Assembly: GCA_026008535.1 (NCBI GenBank) | Contig: BRKX01000006.1 | Span: 49,588,664-49,652,663 of the forward strand | Length of the DNA: 64,000 nucleotides | Reading direction: 5' to 3' | Origin: Perilla frutescens | Taxonomy: Eukaryota > Streptophyta > Magnoliopsida > Lamiales > Lamiaceae | In this document: one piece after another, positions 47,664 through 59,889 of the stretch | Layout of the letters: each line of letters opens with the position of its first letter | How positions within the stretch are numbered: position 1 is the first letter of the stretch | The notes under the pieces: model-generated | What the model was told of the DNA's origin: nothing | The model's input: the letters and a program-made list of their open reading frames with translations, nothing else | Database searches by the model: none | Program-made: the position numbers and the translations under genes

Positions 47664-48683
47664 TTACATCAACTTCGAAGGAGAAGAGAGTGTTGTAGTT
47701 GGAAGGTGGAGAAAGAAGTAGGAGAGATTTTAGGAGACGTGACTCTTGATATGATCTCTAATGAATTGTGATAATTTCTCTCATTAAATATTGTGTATAA
47801 ATAGGTTGGGAAGTTTTAGAGTCAATCCACTCCAATTCAATATACTTATTTAATTAATTAATAATTTTAATTTTCTGTAATTATGAAATTACAGATAGTA
47901 TATATAACCTTTGTATTTTTATTTAATTGGTATAATTATTTATAAAATTCGTACTATAGTCATAATTAACATGTATAAAATTAATAATAATTGGCATTAA
48001 AATTATATTCACCCATTCTAAACATTAAAAGAGAATTAAATTTATAATTTAATTAATATTTGAAGTTTTAATTTGAATATTATTTCGTTTCAATCAAATT
48101 GGTACTATAGTCACAACAATTAATGAGTTGTGATGATTACATTCAATAAATATTGTGTATACATTACTTGAGAAATTGTAGTTGGAAGGCTTTATGTCTT
48201 TTCAATTAAATCCAAATAAAATTAATATTTTACTTTCAATTTTATTATTTAAAAAAAAATTCGAACTAATATTTTATTTGCAATTTTTGTAAATTTTAAA
48301 AGTTATAAGTAAATTTAAACAATATTATTTTATTTTTTATAAATGTTTTTACGATATTTTATACACTATATCAAACAATAGTTAAAATAAAAAAAATTGA
48401 ATTTTTTTGGTTTAGGGTTTTGTAGTTTTAATGAGAATCAATGATGGTTGTGTGTAAAATGAAAGAAAGAGTAGTTTTTCACACTTCTCAATAAACCTTT
48501 TTTTCAATTATACGTAAATATTTTTTTCAAATACTATTTTGAAATTATCCATGCTGCAACATGCATGGTGTTTTGGTTACTAGTCTTTTCATGCCTTTAA
48601 TGAAGGTCTCTATTTTCTTTTATATAAGTAGGTATTCGTAATTGTAATTTCATAATGTAAAACAAAAAAAAATCGCCAAAATC
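47664..48683. other. Non-coding region between the two gene pairs
   Basis: AT-rich DNA with no recognised feature. The last 200 bp before 48684 should include the promoter of SANT copy 2; TATATAAG at 48620 is a TATA candidate about 65 bp before the ATG. Confidence 0.5.
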
Positions 48684-49183
48684 ATGTCTTGGTCCAAATC
48701 TGATGAGGCCGTGTTTGTTAGTTTCTTATGTCTAAGGATTGGGTTCGTTGATCTATCTCACGCACCGGGCACTGCATTGACCCTCGATTTACTCGCGAAG
48801 TTGATGTCTGGTGCTCGGTATCATCATTTTCGGACCATCGAACTGGTCTATAAATTGAAAGAATTGAAGGAGCTATTTTATTCATTCGAAAAATTTAAAA
48901 TGCTTCCGGGGATCACCTACGATGAAGATAGCAACTGTGTCACAACCACTGATGCCTATTTCAGTCTTTTCAGTGATATTCGAGCTGTAAGTAAACATTA
49001 CCATTTTGTTAATTTTATTTTTTTATGACATTAATTTGCATTTATATTTCACTATAGGAATGTGAGATGTATAGAGACTTTCGACTGAATGGAATGCCGG
49101 AGTACCGTGGAATTCGTGACATTATTCAGCTTGGAGGCGTTGTCAATACTGATTTTGAGAGTTTAGTCAATAGACCTGCTTGA
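48684..49183 (+). CDS. Myb/SANT-like domain protein, copy 2, intact
   Basis: Exons 48684-48986 and 49058-49183 with a short GT-AG intron; 142 aa. It begins MSWSKSDEAVFVSFL; the core has IELVYKLKELKELFYSFEKF, then LPGITYDEDSNCV, AYFSLFSDI and the exon 2 block FRLNGMPEYRGIRDII. The spacing W-F-G-...-L..L...Y..F..L...G..YD......V..F......G...Y..I fits the Myb/SANT-like (trihelix-related) domain that plant PIF/Harbinger elements use for DNA binding. Convergent with the coiled-coil-like gene copy 2, 447 bp apart. Likely a DNA-binding protein of a transposon or a domesticated relative (inference). Confidence 0.7.
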
Positions 49184-49629
49184 AGAGTTTAAGCCTGTTG
49201 TTATGGTGTGTAAGATGCAAATAAATGGAATTAGTTGGTTTAGGGTTTTGGAGCATTAATGGAGAATGAATGATGGTGTGTAAGATGCATCAAAAATTTA
49301 TCAACCCACACTTTAATTTTAATTTTAAAAAACATTAAATTTGTTTTATATATTTTTGTACGAATTTTGTTAACTGTATGAAATAGTACTAATTATACGA
49401 ATTTAAGCATTTTAATTTGCCCATAATAATTTTTCCCTTAATTAAATTTGTAAATTTTCATCCATCGATTAAAGCAATCAAAATATATATATTCAACGAT
49501 AATAATTGTAAATGGCGAACACAACAATAATTTAAAACAAAATATATATTCATAAATTAGGAAAAAGAATATATTTTTCATTTTCTACATTGATAATATT
49601 AAATATTAAAAATTACATAAAGCATAAAA

Positions 49630-50164
49630 TTAATCTATCAGGTCCGAACGACCACGAAGGTCCTTTAGCCTTGCCCCAATACACCCTAGTTGGGCTATTT
49701 CCTTCTCATATGCGTGCTTGATACGTTGTTCTGTCATCAGTTTACGCATTTCATTCTGGAATTGAGCCTTCTCACGCTACAAAGATTAAATGGAACACAT
49801 TCATAATTAAATCAACAAATAAAAATAACACGAATCTAATGTAACAAATTTTCTAGCAAAAAAGTTGATACCTGTTGCGCCTCCACACATCGATGCAAAT
49901 TTGCATCGGCTTGTATTTTGGCTCCAACAATTTTGACAAGCCTCTCCGATTCCCTCATAGACTACAAATAAAAAAACCATTCAAAATAAAAAAAATCGAT
50001 GCTAAAACCATACATGCAAAATATAAAAAAATAATAATAAAAAAAAAAACCAACAGAACCTCTTCAAGTTTCATTTCTGTGCTCAACCTAATCCGCTTCC
50101 AGGACGAGTTGCCCTCCTCTTCGTTTGGCCTTCTTGATGAAGAAGCTATATCCAGAATTTTCAA
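49630..50164 (-). CDS. Small charged coiled-coil-like protein, copy 2, intact
   Basis: Exons 50164-50060, 49961-49872 and 49776-49630; all GT-AG and phase 0; 113 aa. The N-terminus is MKILDIASSSRRPNEEEG with a WKRIR basic motif, then RESERLVKIVGAKIQADANL and a long helix (REKAQFQNEMRKLMTEQRIK... GARLKDLRGRSD). Charged heptad-like pattern without a recognised family. The same gene structure as copy 1 at 47159-47663 shows a tandem duplication of the whole SANT/coiled-coil pair. Confidence 0.6.
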
Positions 50165-50228
50165 AGTTTTTTGAGAGTATTGGAAGTAGATAGAGATAAA
50201 TGAGGAGACGTGACTCTTTGAGATTATC

Positions 50229-50554
50229 CCTAAAAAATTGTGATGATTTCTAATCGCAACACTGAAACCCTTATGCTTTGCATGAGCTTAATAGGCGGCT
50301 AATAGAGCTTCTCTACTCTCGAATTTCATATTAGATTGAGGTCCTTCATCTAGAATTTCCTCATTCCGATCTCCTTCATGTAGAATTTCCTCATTTCGAG
50401 CTCCTTCATCTTCTTCGTATTGCAAGTTCACTTCTTCTTGAACCACTTCTTCCTCTTCGATTTCTACATGTTCGCCGGAATCCCTACTATAACAATCGAG
50501 GTCGGAATCCTCTCCAAATAAATCTACAATTACAGCCCGTGGATCTATAGCCAT
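50229..50554 (-). pseudogene. FAR1-like N-terminal fragment
   Basis: From MAIDPRAVIVDLFGED at 50554: a highly acidic 75-aa region with repeated EEILHEG/EEILDEG, then MKFESREALLAAY, a TAA (50288-50290), and in the same frame AHAKHKGFSVAIRNHHNF. That is the start of a FAR1-type DNA-binding domain (M-F-S-EEA--FY--YA---GFSV). Nothing of the MULE transposase follows. Confidence 0.5.
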
Positions 50555-52107
50555 GGAAGCTCTTTATTTTCTTCTCTTTAGAATTAGAGTTACAACAATG
50601 GAAGAATTGCAGATTTCAAACGTGATCGCTGCATATGATCATTAGTTTTATTGGGAACTTCAAGAGTTGGTTACCTTTTTGCTTTTTGTAGTATTTCCAT
50701 TGGCTAGTAAAAAAAAAATTAAATCACACTAAATCACTCAAAAGGGGATTATTTATGTAGAACATATCCATTATTACTATATAAACTGGTAATTATATAT
50801 TATAAATTATTATCCAAGTGAATGATATATTCTAATGTTAGATTTTTTTATTGAATCAAAACGTGTATTTTATAAAATTTGATACTATATTTTCTCATAT
50901 AGTATGAGAAAAAATCGATTGATAATATATTATGATTTATATTAGAAATTTAGACGCAAATTTTAATGATGAATTTATTTTTTATTTTATATGTATACTT
51001 TGAAGACGAAAATTTTGGACTAACATATTTTGAATTAAAATGAATTTGAAGTTTAATATTATTTTAATTCTGAAAAAATGAAAGACGAATATTTATGCAT
51101 AACATCTTAATGAAGAATATATGCTTGATAATCGAATGTGACAATATTTTGTAAAAAAAAATCATCTTTATTAAATTATTTTATATGATTTAAAGACGAG
51201 ACTTTCGTCCTAATAATTTATGTAATAAAATTGATTTGAAATATAATATAATATAATTTAATTTTACATTTTAATTTTATATATTAAGCTTGATAATCGA
51301 ATTGACTAATATTTTTATTTCAGACTAATCTATAAAAATTTGTAGGTTGAAAAACGATTAAAAAATCAAAGCAAGAATTGTATTTATATTATATATACAT
51401 AACCAGACATATATATTAGTTTATAACCAAAAAAAATATAAATACTGTGTTTATGTTAAATTGATAATCAAAGTGAATATATTAGTTCAAACCCCAAAAA
51501 AATTAAAAATATTGTGTTTATGTTAAAAGCCTTAATCGAACTATATATATTAGTTAAAATTGATAATCGAACTCAAAATGAAAAATACTCTTTTTATGTT
51601 AAAATTGATAATCGAACTCAAAATAATAAAAAAATTATACACAATTATTTATGTTCAAAATATTTAATATCGGATATCTAAATTATTAGATTTATCCCTG
51701 GTATAATTATTTAATATTATAATATTTATCGGATATCTATTGATGGTTTAATATGTATCGGATATCTAAATAAGAATAATCGCTGATTTAATATTTTCGA
51801 AAGAATATTAATATTGGTAAAAAAAATCTGATTGTTAATGGGAGGGAATAATTATAGATTTGGGAGGGAAGAGTGCATTTATTAAAAAAATGGTGGTAGT
51901 TGTGTCATTTTTGGAGGTAAAGGGTATTTTTGGTATGGTAATATTTTGGCCCCACATAAATCGGTTTTTACTTAACCGGTCTTAAGAAAACCGGTTTTTT
52001 TCTGTGTGGCCGTGGCCACAGTGTGTTCATTTAACACTGCTCATAGTGAAATACGGTGTATTTTGACAAGTATTTGACACATATTTTTATTGGATATATT
52101 TTTTGCC
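50555..52107. other. AT-rich non-coding right end of the 15.5-kb unit
   Basis: No gene. Repeated words TTGATAATCGAAC/TTAATATCGGATATCTA occur around 51270-51780. A small palindrome with AAACCGGTTTTT and TTAACCGG lies at 51960-52000, close to the terminal repeat. Confidence 0.5.
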
Positions 52108-52173
52108 CAAATGGACAGGTTGCGCGATCTGAGCGCCGTCGGGTAATGCCCACCAGGGAGCATAGAATTTTCC
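52108..52173 (-). repeat. Right terminal inverted repeat of the 15.5-kb unit
   Basis: Reverse complement reads GGAAAATTCTATGCTCCC, GGGCATTACCC, CAGATCGCGC and ACCTGTCC, matching 36701-36766. Confidence 0.8.
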
Positions 52174-54439
52174 CTATATATTGCTCTTCTCGAAAAAATA
52201 AAGTGAGGAATTTTAGCTAAAAAATAAAGTGAGGAATTTTAGCTGAATGAGAGTGCATAAGTAACCTCCAAAAATATTAATATATCAATCTGAAGCCTTT
52301 GACTGACTAGACATGAAAAAGATTGTAGCCAAATTAATGGATAATTAACCGGCCTCCGCAGAATCTGGGTGCATTCAGAATATATCAATTAAAATAAAAC
52401 AGTCATATTTTATTTTTTAAAAATAAATTAAGGAGATTCAGAATGACAAAATTTGGCATGTGCCCACACATGATTCTTAGGGGTCGGTTCCACCGTACCC
52501 GCTTCTTTGATGAACTTCCATCCACATCTCCAAATTTATAACCTACTTTTTCTATTTTAGTTGGAGAAGAACGGCCATGTCCATCCAAACCGTTTTCAAC
52601 AAATTATTGTGCTACACCATCAATATTTATCTTTATATATGAACATTGACAAATTCTCCCATATATTATTGAGGATCCTAAATGGGTTCATACAATCATC
52701 ACATGAGTGGACCACGCACGGGTTAAATCGGGTTGGAATTTGGAAAAAAAAGTTACACTAGAAAATAGTGTCACTTATTCTACGAAGAAGTGGTAGTCGT
52801 AGTCTTAAAAGTATCACACTGCCACTTTAATTATACGAGTTTATAACATTTGAATTATGGTTTAATGCATGTAAATTAGGGTGTATTATTTTCAATTAGA
52901 GTTTAAATTAATTCAATTTTATTTTTGGGTTCACTAATTTCATTTTAGAGTATATATTTATTTCAAAATTAGGGTTTATTATTTTCAATTAAGGTTTTTA
53001 TTTGTTTCGAAAATTAAGTGACGAGTACATTACGTGAGTTGCCGGATTTCCAAAAGAGAAGCCCTTGTGTGCACTAGGTGCACCATCAGGCGCATTGACC
53101 GGTCAATGCCGGAAAATGCACGTTGACCCGATCAACTCAAAATCAGTATCAACTGTAACATTAAAAAGTATCACCTGTAACCTTTAAAAGTATAGGCCAA
53201 AATAAATAAATAAATAAAAACCCTCAAAATCAGTATCAACCGTAATACTAAAAAGTATCACTCAAAATTCAAAAAATATTAGTTGTATCCTTAAAAAGTA
53301 TCACCTACTTTACCATTTTTCTTTTTTGCGGATTGACTGGGTCAATGCGCGTTGACCGACGTTGACCGGCTGATATAAACTTATATACACCTAATGTATG
53401 CAAGTTTTTGTCTTTCCAAAAAAGTAAATTAATTTACTTTAACTTCAGGGTTCATTAATTTCATTTAAAGGTGTAATTATTTCAAATTAGGATTTCTTAT
53501 TTCCAATTAGGATTTATATTTATTTCAAAAATTAATTATTGAGTGCAAGATATAATGACAAAAACCCCACGTTAGCGTCAGACAAGTGCATTGCCAAGTC
53601 ACGAATTTCAAAAAAATTATTAATTCACTTTTGTGGTTCATTAACTCTATTTTTTTAGGGTATATATTTATATTTATTTAAAAAAAATTAAATTAATTAA
53701 CTTTAATTTTAGGAAACATAACTTTTGGGTAAAAAACTACAAAAAAATAGAGAATTGAAAATTGAAAAAAAAAAACTTATTAGGAATGTGCACCTCGCGT
53801 GATGTGCACGAGCCTGAAATATAATCGTTATGTGTTTTTTTTAATAAAAATATTGAGCCAAAATGCTATTGGGTTAGGCCCATTCAATTGATGCACGAGA
53901 CCTTCTCTACGAACATATATATTTAGAAAATATCATATGAGACCCTATGACACTACTATATTCCCCGTATGAAATATATATTTTTTCGATTTCTTTTATT
54001 TTAATTATGATTATTTAATTTAACTTTAAAATTTTATTTAGAGTTCATCAGTTCTCAATTAGAGTATATTATAAAAAATTGAAAAAAATTTAATATATAT
54101 ATATATATATCTTGGCACTCGAGATACAACTGAAATTGGTATAGAGAATCTGATTCAGGAAATAATATAACATTTAATAAAGAGAAGATGAGCAAAAACA
54201 CCCCTTTTAACGTTCACCCTATGAAATGAATTCCCCCCTCCAAAAAAACATTTTTTTTAGCAAAAACCATTCTAACGTTTATTAGTAATTGCAAATTTTT
54301 CATTAATTCTCTTCCCCCCCACCCCCCCACCCACACATATATATTGTGTGTGGAAAAATACCCTATACCCTTTTAACATAATTTTTATTTTTTTCCCATT
54401 TCTTCATCCCTAAACAATATTTATTTTTGTATATTTTCC

Positions 54440-54440
<1 letters not shown>
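52174..54440. other. Non-coding intergenic DNA with a small inverted-repeat patch
   Basis: AT-rich. At 53080-53400 GCATTGACCGGTCAATGC and a mirrored GGTCAATGCGCGTTGACC flank short repeats of AAAAGTATCACCT; this may be a degraded MITE. Short microsatellites occur at 54097-54110 (TA) and C-runs at 54314-54330. No gene. Confidence 0.5.

Positions 54441-54443
<3 letters not shown>

Positions 54444-54490
<47 letters not shown>
54444..54490. repeat. (TA)n microsatellite
   Basis: About 23 TA units immediately before the left end of the Mutator-like element, probably its insertion site. Confidence 0.95.
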
Positions 54491-54493
<3 letters not shown>

Positions 54494-55172
54494 GTGGTTC
54501 TGGTGTAAACCACCCCTGGTGTGTAAACAGTAAACCAATCTACCACCATACATCCAGAAAAAGATGTACGCTCCAGATTCAATCCACACGCGGTGGCAGT
54601 TTTGTAAATAAATTGAAACTGACGGATGGCGCGAATTCATTAAGGGCATTATGGGGAAAAAATTATTCACGTTCTTCGATTTGCCAGACATCATTGCAAC
54701 CCGTCTTCTCACATAACTCTTTCACGAAATCGCAGAAAATTCATTTCACAGAAGATCTAGAAGAAGAACGCATACTAGGGTTTTCAAAAAACGCAAAAAA
54801 ATCGCTGAAAAATCGACTGATACCACCTGCTGCACAGATAAAATGGCTAACAAAGGTGAGTTCATGCTTCAACAAGTATATTTTACTTGATTTTTAATGC
54901 AAGAGACTTCGCTAAAATTAGATTAAATTGATAATACTCAGTCTGCATAATGAAAATATAAATAGATAATAGTCTGATAATGAATCAAGTTTCACTTTTT
55001 GATAGCATCTGTATGATTTATTTAAGTTTCGTTAGCATTTGTTATATACTTTTTTTAGCATCAGAAAGATATTTTCTTACCTTATATGCTGCTTACAGTA
55101 GCATTTTCTTTAGCATATTTTGTATTATAATGGTAGCATTGAAATTGTTGTGTGTTTCATGAACACGGTATT

Positions 55173-55785
55173 CTTATCAATATCATATATCTAGGTTAGC
55201 CTCAACAGTAATAGTGCTTAGCATTATGATTGAGGTCTGTTAGCATGAACACATTAGTTCTTACTTCTTATCAATATCATACATCAGGGTTGGCCTAAAC
55301 TATAACAGTCGTTAGCATTATCATTGGGTCTGTTAGCACGAAATCAGTAACTCTTATCAATATCATATATCTTTGTTAGCCTGTACCGTAATACTGGTTA
55401 GCATTATCATTGAGTTCTGTTAGTATGAAATCAGTAACACTTATCAATATCATATATGTTTGTTAGCATGTACCGTAGTACCGGTTAGCATTCTCATTGA
55501 TTTCTGTTAGCATGAAATCAGTAACCCTTGTCAATATCATATATCTTTGTTAGCATGTACCGTAATACTGGTTAACATTATCATTGAGTTTTGTAAGCAT
55601 GACATCAGTAACTCTTATCAATATCATATATCTTTGTTAGCCTGTACCGTAATGCCGGTTAGCATTATCATTGAGTTCTGTTAGGATGGAATAGTAACTA
55701 TTATCAATATCATATATCTCCGTTAGCCTGTACTGCTAGTACTGGTTAGCGTTATCATTTATACATGGCAGCATTACAAACATTA
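55173..55785. repeat. 87-bp tandem repeat with GTTAGCAT octamers
   Basis: CTTATCAATATCATA starts at 55173, 55266, 55353, 55440, 55527, 55614 and 55700, so the unit is 87 bp (first spacing 93). Each unit carries two or three GTTAGC(A/C)T-type words. It lies upstream of the Ulp1-like gene, in the left non-coding part of the Mutator-like element. Confidence 0.92.
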
Positions 55786-56064
55786 AAGAATTATTGTATG
55801 TTGCATATTTCATATTATTTTGTTAGCATTGTAACTGTTATCTGTTAGCAGGGGAGATATGAATCGGATGCTTGTACAAAACTTTATTCTCTATTTCAAT
55901 ACTTCCTAGCATGATATAGCTTGGTTAGCAACATAAATGTTAGCAGATACAGAACTCTATTTTCATAAACATTAGCATTATCGTTAAGATATATTAGCAT
56001 TACAAACATACACATAACTAAATTTAGTTTGCATTATTGTTTCTCATATTTTTGTATACATTTA

Positions 56065-59000
56065 CAAAATACAAGAACTCAAAAAAGGAGAAGGACAACA
56101 ACAATCTCGAATGATGAAACAAGCATTGATACTGTGAGAAATCAAAAAAGGACAAAGGCGACGCATGGCATCCAAGCCTCACAAAAAAAACAGACCAATC
56201 CACTGGATTTCTTTAAAAGGCTCGAACAAGGTTCTTCATGGAACGCAACAGAGCATTCCGATGAAAACACAAGTGTCGCAGATGAGATTGAAAATAGGTA
56301 CCCAAAAATAAAGCTCAGAACTTGCCCGTCGTCTCTATACAATGGTGTTAAAAAGATGAATGCAGCCCAGAAAAATGCAGTCATTGCAATGGAGTTTGAG
56401 AGCATATTGGATTTGAATGTCAAATACTTGCCAACTGCTATTGCCTATTGGCTTTTAGAGAGTTTCGACCCACTTTCACGTGAGCTGAAACAGATGCATG
56501 GGAGAAGATTGCGCATAGAAGCTGATGATGTATCGCTTATTTTCAATTTTCCTAGAGGACCGCGCAAGATGTCAAATATGTAACGCAGTGAACCACATGA
56601 CCTGGTACCTAAATGGCGGAAGCAGATTGGTAAAGATCGTGACAAGATATTAGCAAGTGATATGAGTAAGAAAATGATCGAAGACAAGTCTGCAAGTGAA
56701 TGGTTCAAACGACATTTCATGATACTGCTAACAAATTGCATGATAGAAAGTTGTGGCAATGGATATGTTTTCCCACAGCTGATGCAGTATCTTGAAAATT
56801 TTGAGAATCTGAGAACATATAATTGGTGTGACTACTTGTTGAGGTGTTTGGTGGAACACACAGTTCAATGGAAGATCGATAAATCTAAACTCTACACAGG
56901 ACCAATTTTCTTCTTGATGGTAAGCAGTAATGGTATAATTATTCATTACAATAATAAACTATTCTTGTTAGCATTTACAGTACCTAACAAATGTCAAATT
57001 ACCAAATCATATTTGTTTTTCTTTTGAAACAGATGTTCTATATTGATAGAGTCGAAATTTACAACAGAGAGGTGCCAAGGTATATCCCGGCTTTCCACGA
57101 TTGGGATAGTCAGTTATTAAGTGCAAAGCAATCAACAGAGCTTGTATCGGGTGACTTCGGTGGAAAATACCCCTGCCGACCATACAGCATAGAAGAAATG
57201 ATCCGAGAGAATCCAACATCTGGATCTGAGAAAGCACTAAAATTGTCTTCCTTTCCAGGAGCAGCCACCTTGCCACAAAGCATCCCTGAAAAAAATCCTA
57301 GCTCTCCATTGCCATCAAATCCAATCGACTATGCAGAAAAAATGATCAAACATGCCAAGAGCATGACTGGATCAATGATCAAGCTTATACCAATGTTGAA
57401 AGAAGTACCTCTGCAAATGTTAAATGACATTGGTTTCAGAAAAGCATTTGAGGCAGTACAACAACTTGTACTGTTTAAAAAGAAAAACTGTGAACATGAT
57501 GATGGTGATGATGATGGAGGCTTTTTGGACAAGTCTTATAGATCAGCAGTAGATGACATCTTGCATGCACTGACAGAAAGAGAAAGATATGTAATGCAAG
57601 ATATTGAGGTGAATATATTAAATATTGTTAGATGTACATTCACATTCAAGTAATTAGTAGTAATCTCATAGATGATATATTTTTTGCAGGTTTCTGAAAA
57701 GAATCAAGGTGTGCATATAGAGGTCGCTGATAAAGAGAAGAACGAAGATGAAGACTGTCAGAGAGATAAGAATGAACAGAACGAAGCTGAAAAGAATCAA
57801 ACTGTGCATATAGATTTAGCTGATGAAGAGAAGAATGAAGATGGAGATTGTGAGGTAGATAAGACTGAAAACAACGAAGCTGCCAAGGAGGTTCTTGGTG
57901 AGAGTGTAGATGTGCAACCATGAAAAACTGAATCGGCCAATCCAGAACAGAACTTCTAAACACTTGTTCAAGCAAAAGAAAGACCGGCCGAGATAGAGTT
58001 TCAACTCTATTACTGGACAATTGAAAATAATGATCCTGATGAAAGGTAAACACAAATTCATAAAAAAGATACATATATGTATTTTGCAATTTTGACTAAC
58101 AATGCATAACTACTCAAATTCAGTGAGAAAGTTTTATACAATGATAATCGAGTTGAGATTAGAAGGTCTGAGCTAATGACATTGAATAAGGACAACTACA
58201 TCAGCTATGCAATCATTGATGTTTGGAGTACTATATTAAATCATGTTGAGGTCCGTACACAAACAAAGCCTACAAGATCCTGCTTCACTACCACAGCCTG
58301 TGTGAGAAAAACTTTTATACCTCCGTTAGCAAAATATTATACCTTACTTTGCATTATCAATGTGTTCCGTTAGCATTGTATATAACTTTAAAAAATACAC
58401 TTACTTCTTCCTTGTTTTCTTATAGCAATACTCAATTGTCTCTGCCCCTGCTAGAATGAGTAAAAAAGATGCAATGAACAAATTCAATGAGAACTTGGAG
58501 ATTGAACTCAAAGCCTTTCCACAGTTCAACATATCCGAAATCAAAATGGTATGGTCTAAATTTTTTTTTCAATATCTTGACAATAGAATAACACTTGTGA
58601 TAAATTTTTGCAGTTTTTGTTCCCAATATATGAAGCACAACACTTCTACCTCATCAGCACTGATTTAAAGGAAATGGTTGCTCACATTAGGGCTGGCAAT
58701 TTTTGACACGACACGATAGCACGACACGAACACGCACGAAATTAACGGGTTAGTGTTTAGTCTTATCGTGTTCGTGTCCTTATCGTGTCAACACGATAAT
58801 GACATGAAATTTTCATGTCGGGTTCGTGTCGGATTCGTGTAACCCGTTAATATTATGTAAATACATAAATAAATATATTAATTATATATAATAATTTCGC
58901 ATATTTATTTAATCTAAAATTTTAGTTAAAATTCAATTATTTAATTTAAAATTTATTTATTTAAATTATAATTTTAATTTAATATGTACTAATAGTTATT

Positions 59001-59547
59001 TTATACTGTGTTGTTGTCGTGTTCGTGTTCTTATCGTGTCGTGTCAACACGATAATAAATCGTGTTTTTCATGTTCGTGTCGTGTTCATGCTGTGCCCGT
59101 GTTTGTACATAACGGATCGTGTTCGTGTTCGTGTTGAGCAGATTCTTAACGGGTCGTGTTCGTGTTTGGGCTTATCGTGTCGTGTCGTTATCGTGTCGAC
59201 CCGTTAACGACCCGACACGCACGAATTGCCACCCCTAACTGACATCATTGACAACTCAACTGTACTAGAAGGGAAAAAAAGGTCTCTGATTGAAGTATGA
59301 GCATGTTCTTGGAAATTTGGTAATGTTAAAAGGAAAAAAAATTAACAATAATGCATCTTTTTTCAAAAAACTTAAAATGTGATAGCTAACAAATTATTTT
59401 ACTATCATTTCTACCTTGCAGCTTGTTAATTTCATTCTCTTCTTGAGGAAAATGGGCCTTAATGCTGTTGCAAAAGATGTTAAGAAAAAGATCACCCACC
59501 TCGACCGCATGCAAATGCCGTGGAGAAACAATTCCAAACATACGTAA
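56065..59547 (+). pseudogene. Ulp1-type (C48) peptidase-like gene of the Mutator-like element
   Basis: Exons by homology and GT-AG: about 56065-56919, 57033-57608, 57690-58045, 58124-58301, 58426-58548, 58614 to about 59310 (broken by the MITE at 58688-59237) and 59422-59547. The N-terminal half (KLRTCPSSLYNGVKK, MEFESILDLNV, RLRIEADDVSLIFNFPRG) is the retroelement/MULE type of N-domain. Then follow an acidic linker with repeated VHIEVADKEKNED-like units and the peptidase part: NKDNYISYAIIDVWSTILN, HFYLIS (catalytic His) and IIDNS (catalytic Asp) across the MITE. The last exon ends MPWRNNSKHT-stop before the expected DCG catalytic Cys. Stops at 56581 and 57921 and a frameshift near 59297 also break it. 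A functional version would cleave SUMO-like modifiers; this one cannot. Confidence 0.75.
58688..59237. mobile_element. 550-bp hAT-like MITE in the Ulp1-like gene
   Basis: Ends TAGGGCTGGCAATTT and AATTGCCACCCCTA are inverted repeats. The flanks GCTCACAT and ACTGACAT match at 6 of 8 positions, fitting the 8-bp target duplication of hAT elements. The interior is full of CGTGTCG/CGTGTTCGTG words and their complements, giving extensive self-complementarity, plus an AT-rich centre. No coding capacity; mobilised in trans if at all. Confidence 0.85.
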
Positions 59548-59889
59548 TGATAAAAATAATACCAAAGTCTTTATTTGTCATTAAAAGACGTGTATGTTAG
59601 CATTAAACATATTGTTTATTAGCATTGGATACTTTATATAAAAGCTCCAAACTTATTTCATCATATTAACTATAAAAAATAGAAATCATGAAGAAAAATA
59701 TAGTCCCTTCTATAAAATTCATGTGCTTCAGATCTTTATCAATCTCGATACTATCTTGAAAAGAATAACCATAACTACCTGCAAAAAAATGCAAAACAAA
59801 AAATAAAAACCATGAAATATATAGGCATTTCCATTGAATATAACAAAAACATAAGTAGCACAATAACCATACCTACGTTAGAAAGATCA

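Larger units (their letters stand above)
36701..52173. mobile_element. 15.5-kb unit bounded by ~65-bp terminal inverted repeats
   Basis: 36701-36766 (GGAAATTTCTATGCTCCCTG..., GGGCATTACCC, CAGATCG, ACCTGTCC) is repeated in reverse complement at 52108-52173 with about 80-85% identity. Directly outside are CTATAATATT (left) and CTATATATTG (right), which fit a 9-10-bp target duplication with one indel. Size, duplication length and a FAR1-like fragment inside suggest a Mutator-like element, but no transposase was found. Cargo: 40326-40709, 42050-42612, 45119-45658, 45964-46089, 47159-47663, 48684-49183, 49630-50164 and 50229-50554. Alternative: two unrelated copies of a small repeat in opposite orientation. 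Confidence 0.6.

Noticed and set aside
53080..53400. Inverted GGTCAATGC motifs as a MITE
   Set aside because: Arms are too short and diverged, and no target duplication was found; mentioned only as a patch in non-coding DNA.
54843..54855. A 13-bp first exon (MANK) of the Ulp1-like gene
   Set aside because: ATG followed by a good GTGAG donor is tempting, but the phase does not fit the acceptor near 56064, so the start remains undetermined.
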